Of a stretch of 57,126 nt of DNA, positions 45,594 to 55,000 are shown one piece after another. Each line of letters opens with the position of its first letter. Position 1 is the first letter of the stretch. Origin of the DNA: Pseudoalteromonas arctica (GTDB lineage Bacteria; Pseudomonadota; Gammaproteobacteria; Enterobacterales; Alteromonadaceae); the NCBI RefSeq assembly GCF_012927645.1, contig NZ_JABBMT010000024.1, positions 1 through 57,126 on the forward strand, read 5' to 3'. The translations under genes and the position numbers were made by a program. The notes beneath the pieces are model-generated. The model was not told the origin of the DNA. It searched no databases and saw only the letters and a list, made by a program, of their open reading frames with translations.

Positions 45594-46181
45594 TTAACTG
45601 CCTTTAACTGCTAGCATTAGCTGCATACGGTCACGAACTTTGAGCTTATTAAATATTGAGCTCATATGTTCTTTAACTGTACGTTCTGTAATTTTTAATT
45701 GTTTTGCTACTACTTTATTACTGGCGCCGGTGACAACAACATCAATTACTTGGCGTTCGCGCTTGGTTAATAGCGATAGGTCACAAGAATGTTGATAATT
45801 GATAGGCTGCTTTGAGAGCACCCCAACTAAATTTGATAATAATTGACCCGGCAGCCAAATACCGCCGCTTACCGCTGTTTCAGCCACTTGTTCTATAATT
45901 ACTTGGTTTGCAAGTGCTTCAACATAACCACGAGCACCCACTTGTAGTGCAGCACAAAGCTCTGCGATGTTTAGCTCTTTAGTCATTACAATCACTGGAA
46001 TACGTTTTTCACTGTGTTTTTTTACTATGCTAAGCCAGTCAGGGCTGCCCGCTAAGATCCATAAAATGGTGTCTGCGGTTATGTTGTTAGGTTGTTTATT
46101 ACTTATTTCACACTCAGGGTAGGCTGCTTGCCAATGTGGTGAAATAAGTTCAGCTTCAGTGATAAATACACTTTGACGCAT
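45594..46181 (-). CDS. LuxR/NarL-type regulator with a pseudo-receiver domain
   Basis: A 195-aa transcription regulator. The C-terminus (about 130-195) is a LuxR helix-turn-helix, LTKRERQVIDVVVTGASNKVVAKQLKITERTVKEHMSSIFNKL. The N-terminal 120 residues resemble a receiver in length and in strands such as IPVIVMTKELN, but the place of the phospho-Asp holds Ala (ILAGSPDWL), so phosphorylation is unlikely. It lies 36 bp downstream of lapC on the same strand, so it may be part of the secretion operon and control adhesin expression. The target is not known. Confidence 0.85.
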   Translation of the reverse strand: MRQSVFITEAELISPHWQAAYPECEISNKQPNNITADTILWILAGSPDWLSIVKKHSEKRIPVIVMTKELNIAELCAALQVGARGYVEALANQVIIEQVAETAVSGGIWLPGQLLSNLVGVLSKQPINYQHSCDLSLLTKRERQVIDVVVTGASNKVVAKQLKITERTVKEHMSSIFNKLKVRDRMQLMLAVKGS

Positions 46182-46217
46182 TATAGTTCCATATTAAAAA
46201 TGTAAGAGTAATATTAA

Positions 46218-47639
46218 TTAACGCTCTGTCATTGCTAATGATGTTGCTCGTAATATAGGTTTAAATAAGTACTCCAACACGGTTTTTTTGCCGGTTATAA
46301 TATCCACTTGAGTTGTCATTCCCGGAATAATTGTTAGGTTTTCGGCAAAGTGGCTTTTATCCGTTTTCAGCTGTACTAAATAAAAAGTGTTGTCTCGCTC
46401 ATCAGTAATGGTGTCGGCACTAATTTGTATAACCTCGGCGCTTAGCCCGCCGTAGATAGCAAAGTCGTAGGCACTAAATTTGATCATTGCAGTTTGCCCA
46501 GGCCGTAAAAATGCGATGTCTTTGGGAGGGATTTTAGCTTCTACAATCAGTTGGTCATCCAGTGGTATTATTTCAAGCACATCACTGCCTGGTTGTAAAA
46601 TGCCACCAACGGTATTGACCAATAGACGTTGCACTGTACCATTAACTGGAGAGCGAATTTCAGTTTGGGTGACTTTATCGGCTAAACCAGATTCAGTTTC
46701 TTTGATTGCATCTAGGCGCAACCGTGCTTCAGAAAGCTCATTATTCCAGCGGTTTATCATGGATAATTCGACTTCGTTTACTTTATTCTTCGCTTCATTA
46801 ATAGCAGAAAGGCTACGATTAATAACAGCCTTAGTACGATTTATCTCACCATTTAAATCAACAGCTTGGCGTTCTAAACGAATGATATCGATATCAGATA
46901 CGGCGCCTGAGTGTAGTAATGGGCGGGTTACCTGTAGTTCGCGGTTTATTAATCGTAAGGCATTGCTATGTTGTTGCAGGGCTGCTTGTGCTTCGATATG
47001 ATCTTGACGGCGTTGCTCTAATTGGCGTTTATAAATGGCGACTTGTTGTTCAAGCTCTTGGTTATTACTGGTGTAAAGTGCTTGTTCGTGCATCACGACT
47101 CCCGGCGCATCAGCGGTGAGTTGAGTATCGAAAATTAACGGTTGTTTTTTAGTCTGAGCTTCAAGACGCGCTACTTTAGCGCTGAGTGACAACACTTTTG
47201 ACTGGTTTTCTCTAAAGTTCGAAATATACCTTGTAGGGTCTATTTTTATTAATACATCGCCAGCATTGACTATTTGCCCTTCGCGGACATTAATTTGCTC
47301 TACCATGCCGCCATCGTAGGATTGGATCAGCTGTAATTTATGTGACGGGATCACTCGACCTTCACCACGAGCAACTTCATCTAGGTTTGCAAATGCAGAC
47401 CAAATAATCAGTAATACCATACTTAAACAAATTAAATATAGCAGTAACTTGGCACTGGCTGGTTGCTGTTGCATTTTTTCCCATTGCGCATCGACCACCC
47501 AATCTTGACTATTAGGTGGGGATAACCAGCCTTTAAATAAGTTATTAAAGATTGATGGCTTTTGTCCTTTACTAGCCTCAATGGCACGACCGACAGACTC
47601 AAAAGAGCGTTGCTCTATAGTGATTTTACTTTTACTCAT
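46218..47639 (-). CDS. lapC: LapC-type type I secretion membrane fusion protein
   Basis: The HlyD-family periplasmic adaptor of the adhesin exporter. The 473-aa product has a single N-terminal helix (about 62-85), lipoyl-type segments (EGRVIPSHKLQLIQSYDGGMVEQINVREGQIV), long coiled coils (about 140-310) and the C-terminal HlyD motif RSPVNGTVQRLLVNTVGGILQPG. Its ATG overlaps the lapB stop (ATGA at 47636-47639). Confidence 0.94.
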   Translation of the reverse strand: MSKSKITIEQRSFESVGRAIEASKGQKPSIFNNLFKGWLSPPNSQDWVVDAQWEKMQQQPASAKLLLYLICLSMVLLIIWSAFANLDEVARGEGRVIPSHKLQLIQSYDGGMVEQINVREGQIVNAGDVLIKIDPTRYISNFRENQSKVLSLSAKVARLEAQTKKQPLIFDTQLTADAPGVVMHEQALYTSNNQELEQQVAIYKRQLEQRRQDHIEAQAALQQHSNALRLINRELQVTRPLLHSGAVSDIDIIRLERQAVDLNGEINRTKAVINRSLSAINEAKNKVNEVELSMINRWNNELSEARLRLDAIKETESGLADKVTQTEIRSPVNGTVQRLLVNTVGGILQPGSDVLEIIPLDDQLIVEAKIPPKDIAFLRPGQTAMIKFSAYDFAIYGGLSAEVIQISADTITDERDNTFYLVQLKTDKSHFAENLTIIPGMTTQVDIITGKKTVLEYLFKPILRATSLAMTER

Positions 47640-49774
47640 GAGGCACGCTCTACGGCTTGATTATTGAGAGACGCGATAACCTTGGCTTTTGCACCATCGG
47701 CGATAATTTTGCCATTATCAATTACGATAATACGATCGACTAACTCGAGTAATGAGGTTCTGTGAGTAACAACAAGTAAGGTTTTATCTTGGCTGTGTTG
47801 TTTTAAATTGGCGATGATTTTAGCTTCGCTATTATGATCCAGTGCGGAGGTTGGTTCATCAAGAATGAGTATGGGTGGGTCATTGATCAATGCTCGAGCT
47901 ATTCCAACTGCTTGGCGTTGCCCGCCAGAAAGTAAGCGGCCTTGTTCGCCAACTTGCAGGTCAAAGCCATCAGGGTGAGAGTTAATTAAGTCGAATAATT
48001 GGCTACGTTCGCAAGCACTTATAATTTGTTCGTCTTTGGCATGCCATGCACTTAAAGTGATGTTGTCTTTGAGGGTGCCAAAAAATAGTGAGATAGTTTG
48101 CGGAACATAACCAATGTTATGGCGTAATTCTGCGGGATCTATTTGGTGTATATCGGTGTTATCAATTAAAATTGCTCCTGAGTTTGGCTCATGTAGCCCT
48201 AGAATTAATTTCTCTAGGGTGCTTTTTCCTGAGCCATTACGCCCTAAAATAGCGACTTTTTCACCTGCTTTAATTTTAAACGAAACTCCAGATAGCGCTT
48301 CGTTACTTTCATCTGAATACTTAAAATGCACGTCATGAAACTCTATATCACCACGTAGCACTGGGTGGCTTAACCAATGTTTGCCAGCAGGGCGCTCAAC
48401 TTCTTTTTCCATGATTTCATTCAGCGAGTGCATGGCAATGGCTGCATGGTGAAATTGTGCCAATACCGCAGCTGATTGACCTATTGGCCCCATAGTACGT
48501 GACGATAATAAATAGGCGGCGATCAAGCCTCCTTGGGTTAAATCACCAGTAATAACTAAGTGCACCCCAATAATCATGATTATCACGCCAACACATTGTT
48601 GTAACCAAGTTGCAGAGCTTGCTATTGAACCAGAGATCAGCCGGCTCTGTGCATTAACCCGAGCAATATAAATAGTTGACTTTTCCCACGTAGCTTGGGT
48701 TTTACATTCACTATGAAAGCTTTTTACGTCTTCGATATTGGTGAGACTCTCAACTAAAATAGCATTACGCATAGAGCTGGCTTTCATAGTTTGCTCTGAT
48801 AGTGCTTCTAACTTTCGGTGGGCGGCTAAGGCATAACATAGCAATATTATTGCCCCGACTATAATAGGAATACTTAACTCTACGCCAATGATTGCGATGA
48901 CTGTGAGGTATAAAAATACAAAGGGTAAATCAACCAAAGCGATAAGTGTGATTGAGCTGAAAAAACTGCGTACAGCTTCAAATGATTGAATATTACTGGC
49001 GAATGAGCCCGCTGATATAGGTCGGTTTTTTAACTGCATCCCCAGTACTCGCTCCATAATAACTGCGGAAACTTTTACGTCGATACGACTTGCTGCGAGT
49101 TCGACAAAATAGCTGCGTACCAACCTTAAAATGAAGTCGGCGGTCAGTGCTATTAATACGCCAATGGCTAACACCCATAGTGTTTCAATAGCTTGATTTG
49201 GTACCACTCGATCATACACATTCATAACAAATAATGGCATCGCAATTGAAAGTACGCCTAATGCAATGGCTGAAATAATCACGTCTTTATACAAGGAGCG
49301 ACATTCTTTTATCACGCCCCAAAACCAACCGTCTTTAGAGAGTTTTTGCAGCACTGGCGAGCGGGCATCAAAGGTGAATTCAGGACGTGTATAAATAATA
49401 ATATCGGTGGCATTTTTGCTTAGATCTGTAATCTTCAAGGTTACTGCTGAATCGCTAAGTTCAGGATAAATAACTTCTACAGTATGTGACAGCTGATCAA
49501 GTGCTGTAATTATACAGGCTTGATTATTTTCTAGTAGTAAAATAGCGGGTAATAATGCCGTGTTGATTTTAACAAGTTGTTTATTTACAACTTTGGTTTT
49601 AAAACCAATACGCTTAGCTGCCCTTGAAAAACCAGAAGGAGTAAGGTTTCCTTGCTCAAGGGGGAGCCCATTAAGCAAGGTTCCACGAGAAAATTCACGG
49701 TCATGGTAGTGACATAAAATTGCTAAGCAGTCGACTAAAATACCACCATGGCCGATTTCATCATCTATTTCCAT
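47636..49774 (-). CDS. lapB: LapB-type type I secretion ABC transporter
   Basis: The inner-membrane ATPase and permease that exports the adhesin. The 712-aa product has an N-terminal C39-like domain without the catalytic Cys motif (about 1-130), a six-helix transmembrane domain (about 160-440), and an ATPase domain with Walker A GRNGSGKST, signature LLSGGQRQAVGIARALI and Walker B ILILDEPTSALD. The lack of peptidase activity is usual for RTX exporters. It is the second gene of the operon after the TolC-OmpA fusion, overlapping lapC. Confidence 0.95.
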   Translation of the reverse strand: MEIDDEIGHGGILVDCLAILCHYHDREFSRGTLLNGLPLEQGNLTPSGFSRAAKRIGFKTKVVNKQLVKINTALLPAILLLENNQACIITALDQLSHTVEVIYPELSDSAVTLKITDLSKNATDIIIYTRPEFTFDARSPVLQKLSKDGWFWGVIKECRSLYKDVIISAIALGVLSIAMPLFVMNVYDRVVPNQAIETLWVLAIGVLIALTADFILRLVRSYFVELAASRIDVKVSAVIMERVLGMQLKNRPISAGSFASNIQSFEAVRSFFSSITLIALVDLPFVFLYLTVIAIIGVELSIPIIVGAIILLCYALAAHRKLEALSEQTMKASSMRNAILVESLTNIEDVKSFHSECKTQATWEKSTIYIARVNAQSRLISGSIASSATWLQQCVGVIIMIIGVHLVITGDLTQGGLIAAYLLSSRTMGPIGQSAAVLAQFHHAAIAMHSLNEIMEKEVERPAGKHWLSHPVLRGDIEFHDVHFKYSDESNEALSGVSFKIKAGEKVAILGRNGSGKSTLEKLILGLHEPNSGAILIDNTDIHQIDPAELRHNIGYVPQTISLFFGTLKDNITLSAWHAKDEQIISACERSQLFDLINSHPDGFDLQVGEQGRLLSGGQRQAVGIARALINDPPILILDEPTSALDHNSEAKIIANLKQHSQDKTLLVVTHRTSLLELVDRIIVIDNGKIIADGAKAKVIASLNNQAVERAS

Positions 49775-49815
49775 ATAGCTTCCAATATTACTTTATATTG
49801 TTTAATTAGTTCAGG

Positions 49816-51816
49816 TTAAGAACTTGCCGCAGCAAAGCTATTGCCAGTTTCTGTGTCTGTGATCACCGCTTCAATACGGCGGTTAGCGGCGTTAGCTCGA
49901 ACAGAGATCTCATTAATTCTTGGTTTATCTACTCCATAACCAAGTGATTTAACCCGTTTAGGCAAAACCCCATATTGTTGAATTAAAATTTCGGCGACTG
50001 AGAATGCGCGCTTTTCAGAGAGCTTTTTATTATACGGGGCGGGTCCTTCTAACGATGCATGCCCCTGGATTTCTACATTTTTAGATGGGTGAGATTTTAA
50101 AAAGTCAGCAAGACGCGCGATTTCTTGTAAGTACTCAGGGCGCACAACACTGGAATCAGCCACGAACGGAATACCGATCTCAACATTACTAGTATTACTG
50201 TTGTATTTAGTGCAGCCTTTTTCATCTACCTCAGTTAAGGTTGGGGTCGAAGGGCAATCATCTTGTTCGTTGGCAACACCATCATTGTCATCATCACTAA
50301 AAGTATTGCTATTTAAGCTCGGTGCATTGAGATAACTGGGCATTGCAGTCATGCTCATGTAAGCATTATCTTGCTGGGCTTTTTTTTGCAAAAACGCTTG
50401 CCGATTGATTGTTGCTGCAACATCGTATTTAGGGCAGATAAACTCGGCATTATGGGCAATAGCATCATCTGTTAATTCAGTGATTTTCGGGAATTTGTCT
50501 GATGTTACATTAAGTGTCGGAAGTAGTTTTCCCATTTCTGCTAGCATCGCTAATATGGCACTTTGGCGTTCATAAAGTGCTACTGTGTAGGAGCGGTTTG
50601 ATTGGAATGACTCGTTTTCTGCATCTAACACATCTAATAAAGTGCGTTGGCCGATATCGAATTGATCTTTGTAGGCAACTTTTACTTTGTCTGATGAGCG
50701 GCGATGTTGGTCAAGGGCTGGTAATTTACTTTCAAGTACTTTGACATTGTTGTAAGCAACTTGCAGATTTTGACGAATTTCGATACAGGATTGATCTCGC
50801 TGATATTTTGCAATATTAACTTCTTGATAGGCTTGTTCTAAATTAGCGCTGTCGAGCCCCCCGTTATAGAGGTTATAACGTACATCAATCCCAACCCTGG
50901 CTTCAGTACGGGTTTGATTAAAACCAAGTTCATCGCGATCTTGGGAGCCATATCGGGCGGATAAATCAACCTTTGGATGAAAGGCGGATTTCTGCGATTG
51001 AGCATTTGCTTGCTGCGCTTCGATATTGTAGAGCGATGCATAAAAATTTGGGCTGTTTTTATAGGCAATATCAAGAGCCTGATTAATCGAAATGGGGATG
51101 CTGTCTTCATTTAATTTTGCTGCCACAGTGTCTTGCTGAGGAAGTTCGCCGACTATGCGTAAGTAGCGTGCGCTAACATCATGGAGATTTGCGTATTCAG
51201 TCATTACATTTGATTGTGCAAGTGATAGACGGCCGCTGATCTGTTCAAGATCGGCAGCTCTTGCAACTCCAGCACTAACACTTTGCTCAATTTGCTGATA
51301 AACCGATTCATGCTCTTGAAGGTTTTTTTGTGCCAGCTCAACTAACGTGGTGAACTTCTGTACATCAAGGTAGGCAACGCTTGCTTGCAGGGCGGTTTGC
51401 TCTGCTTGGGAGAGCATTTCAAAATAGCGAATGAGCTGAATTCGCTCAAAGCGTTTAACGGTATTAGATGTTTGGAAACCGTCATAGAGCATTTGTCGTA
51501 ATGTTAACTCTGCGGTATTTCGATTGTATTCATCTTCTACGCCGTAGTTGCGCTTTTCATAGCCGGCACTGATTGATGCGTCTAGGGTCGGTAAATACCC
51601 AGATTGAGCTGCGTCAATGCCATAAACAGAGGCTTTAAATGCATGCCAGGCTTGCTGAACTTCTGGATTGCTAGCAATCGCTTTGTCGGCTACATAAGTT
51701 AAAGGCATGAGCGAAGTTTGTTCAGCATGAAGATGGGGGGTAAATCCATTTATAGCTAAAACCAAACCAATTAGAGTTGTTAATCTAGTACCAGTAAAGT
51801 TAGTTTTCTTAGCCAT
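49816..51816 (-). CDS. TolC-family outer membrane protein fused to an OmpA domain
   Basis: The outer-membrane channel of the adhesin exporter (LapE/AggA type). The 666-aa product starts with a signal peptide, then a TolC/outer-membrane efflux domain (about 35-440; YVADKAIASNPEVQQAWHA, LDVLDAENESFQSNRSY). A linker with a thrombospondin-3-like calcium motif (DDDNDGVANEQDDCPSTP) follows at about 510-530. The end is an OmpA peptidoglycan-binding domain (VEIQGHASLEGPAPYNKKLSEKRA). In Shewanella-type clusters these two parts are separate genes. A GAGGAC ribosome site precedes the start. It is divergent from the adhesin gene. Confidence 0.93.
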   Translation of the reverse strand: MAKKTNFTGTRLTTLIGLVLAINGFTPHLHAEQTSLMPLTYVADKAIASNPEVQQAWHAFKASVYGIDAAQSGYLPTLDASISAGYEKRNYGVEDEYNRNTAELTLRQMLYDGFQTSNTVKRFERIQLIRYFEMLSQAEQTALQASVAYLDVQKFTTLVELAQKNLQEHESVYQQIEQSVSAGVARAADLEQISGRLSLAQSNVMTEYANLHDVSARYLRIVGELPQQDTVAAKLNEDSIPISINQALDIAYKNSPNFYASLYNIEAQQANAQSQKSAFHPKVDLSARYGSQDRDELGFNQTRTEARVGIDVRYNLYNGGLDSANLEQAYQEVNIAKYQRDQSCIEIRQNLQVAYNNVKVLESKLPALDQHRRSSDKVKVAYKDQFDIGQRTLLDVLDAENESFQSNRSYTVALYERQSAILAMLAEMGKLLPTLNVTSDKFPKITELTDDAIAHNAEFICPKYDVAATINRQAFLQKKAQQDNAYMSMTAMPSYLNAPSLNSNTFSDDDNDGVANEQDDCPSTPTLTEVDEKGCTKYNSNTSNVEIGIPFVADSSVVRPEYLQEIARLADFLKSHPSKNVEIQGHASLEGPAPYNKKLSEKRAFSVAEILIQQYGVLPKRVKSLGYGVDKPRINEISVRANAANRRIEAVITDTETGNSFAAASS

Positions 51817-52045
51817 TTCGTCCTCTTAGGTCTAAGTTTATGAGCATTTAGGTTAGTTTTAGACAACTAAATCAATTAATGCAAATAGAACTTTGATAGA
51901 GCACAAAAATAAATTTATACCAATTTTTAATCTTTTAATACTATTTTAAAAATTCAAAACCTGTACTTTAGTCCAGTATCCTTTTGGCTGTGGTGTTCTA
52001 AATTTGAGTAATACAAAGGTATAACTCTTGATTAAAGGCAACAAA
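51817..52045. promoter_or_regulatory. divergent promoter region of the exporter operon and adhesin
   Basis: A 229-bp AT-rich gap that must hold promoters in both directions. I see no well-formed -35/-10 pair or named operator; an AAAGG ribosome site lies before the adhesin ATG. Confidence 0.5.
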
Positions 52046-55000
52046 ATGGACGCAAATCAATTATTGATCATAGACATTCAAGGCTCAGCTGGGATTGTTT
52101 TAGAAGATGGTTCAATTAGGGCGTTATCGTTGGGGGATTCGCTGACAGTTGGTGATGTTATTATCACCGCAGAAAACTCCTCGGTAATGATTGATATCAA
52201 AGGTATGTCTCTGTCTATTCCTGCTAATCAGCGGGTAAAGATCACCCCCGACCTTGTTGCAGAAACGACCCGAGATAGCTCAGAAACAACAATTTTTGAT
52301 GCTAGTATTGATGATGCAATTGCCAGTTTAAATCAACCCAATAGTACAGATGAGACATCACCCTCTCCTTTAACTGAAGATGTCAGTGATTTTTTGAGTG
52401 CACTTGAAAGTGATGGTGATTTACTGGATACATTAGAAGCCACTGCCGCTGGTGGTAATGCTACAACTGGTTCTGGTGGTGGTACTTCCTTTGTGGAACT
52501 TGCACGTATTGCTGAGGGTATTGAGCCAAGTAGTTTATCTTTTGATGATAGTTTTACAGCTAACAATGATGACATTTTTTCTCTTCGTGATACGACCGGT
52601 GGGGTGGTGCCCGAAACTACATTAATTGGTAGTCTAGAGTTAAATGACATTGGCTTAATTAATAATCCGCAACCGATTATTTCAGGGACATCGACTAATT
52701 TAGAGGGTCAAACTGTATTAATTACAATCACCGATGCTTTGGGTAATGTACAAACGATCGATGTAGTTGTGCAACCTGATGGTACTTTCACCTCACCGGA
52801 ATTAGAATCATTACCAGATGGACCAATTGTTGTTGAAGTTATAGCCACAGGCCCAGATGGTAATCCAATTTCGGATAATATTGCTGCCGATATTGATACC
52901 ACAGCACCGCTTGTGGGTATTGATACGCTTGCTGATTCGGCATTGCCAGTGGTAGTAATTACAGGCTCTGTAGTCGGGCTGGTGGCCGGTGATGATGTAA
53001 CGCTTACGGTGACTGATAGCAGTGGTCAAGTACAAACCTTTGTGACGCAAATTGATGATCAAGGTAATTGGAGTGTCACCACCGCAGCATTGGCTGAAGG
53101 CGCTTATGGTGTCCAAGCAAATGCGGTTGATGAAGCTGGTAACCAAGGTAATGCACAAACTACAGCCATTATAGATCTAACCGCACCAGTAATTGTGATT
53201 GATGCAATTGCTGATACTAATGATTCAACACCGACACTAACAGGCACTGTGAATGGTGTTGCAGTCGGCACACAAATATCGATTACGATTGTAGCTAGTG
53301 ACGGCGTTGTACAAGCTTTAACTGCTACGGTTACAGCTGATGGCAATTGGTCTGTAGGGGTTGTTGATACACTGGCTGAAGGTCAATTTACAGTGACAGC
53401 AAGCGTCGCTGATAGCGCCGGTAACCAAGCCCAAGATAACGCAGTTGGTGTAATAGATTTAACCAATCCAGTCATTTCGATTGATCAATTGAACGATAGC
53501 AATGATCAACAACCGACGATTTCGGGTATTACCCAAGGGTTAGCTGCTGGAAGCCAAGTAATAGTTACCATTGTAGATAGTAACGGTCAGCAACAAACGG
53601 TGATCACACAAACAAATGCCAGTGGAGTGTGGAGTATCGCAGTGGCAAGTGTTTTAGCCGAGGGGCCATATTCGGTGACAGCCACAACGCAAGATACAGC
53701 AGGAAACACGGCTCAAGATACCGAAACAGGGCTAATTGATTTGACTGCACCGACGATTAATTTAGATCCACCGGCAAACTCGGCTGATGATACGCCGGTT
53801 ATTTCCGGTCAAGTCAACGGTGTGGCCGTGGGTACTATGGTTACTATTGTAGTAACCGATGCAAATGGTGTGCAACAAACATTAATGACCAGCGTGCTTG
53901 CCGATGGAGGTTTTGCTATCGAAGTTGGCAGCGCACTCGCGCAAGGGAGCTACAGCGTTACTGCAACAGTGACAGATAATGCTGGCAATCAAGCTGCAGA
54001 TACGCAAACCGGTATTATTGATTCGAGTTTACTATCAGTGACCATTGATGTGATTGGAGAAACAAACGACACTACACCAAGCATTTCAGGAACTAGTCTT
54101 AATGCTGTTGCGGGTGATACGGTCAGTGTATTGATAACTGGTTTTGATGGTCAAACACAACTATTAACAACACAAGTAGACAATAATGGTGATTGGAGTG
54201 TTACACCAACAATTGCATTAGTTGAGGGAGGGGTTAGTGTTACTGCCACATTAACAGACAGCTTAGGCAATATCGTGTCTGATAATGCAACGGGTATAAT
54301 TGACATTACCGCTCCCATATTAACGATTGATAATTTAGATACAGTTAGCGATAGCACGCCGATCATTAGTGGTCAAACTGATGAACCAGCGGGCAGTGTT
54401 GTGAGCTTAGTTGTTACCGATGGTGTAAATTCACAAAACTTAACCGCGATAGTAAATACCGATGGCAGTTGGTCAGTAGAAGTACCTATTGCATTACAAA
54501 ACGGCACCATTAATGTTGATGCAAGCATAACTGACATTGCAGGTAATCAAGCAACGGCCTCTGATGCCTTTATTTTAAATAGTAACGCACCAAGTATTAG
54601 TATCGATACGGTTGCTGATGGCAATGATGTAACACCAACCATTAGTGGTACGTCTGACGCTCCTGACGGCACACTTATCACCGTGGTAATTACTGATAGT
54701 AATAATAGCCAAACTCTGAACACAACCGTCATTGCAGGTGTGTGGAGTGTAGATGCAGAAGGTGCGCTTGCCGAAGGGGAATTTACGGTTGATGCAAGTA
54801 TCACTGTAAATGGCTTAACAAGTGATGCCCAGGCAACGGGGATCATTGACACACTTGCGCCGACTTTTGATATTGATCCGCTTGCTGCAACGAACGATAC
54901 CACGCCAACCATCACCGGTAGCAGTAATGAAATTGGTGGGCTTGTAAGTATCACTGTGACAGATGTAAACGGTGCGGTTCAAACTTTAACCGCGACGGTA

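Noticed and set aside
46480..47001. 173-codon plus-strand ORF opposite lapC.
   Set aside because: It is antisense to a well-supported HlyD-family gene and shows no family features.
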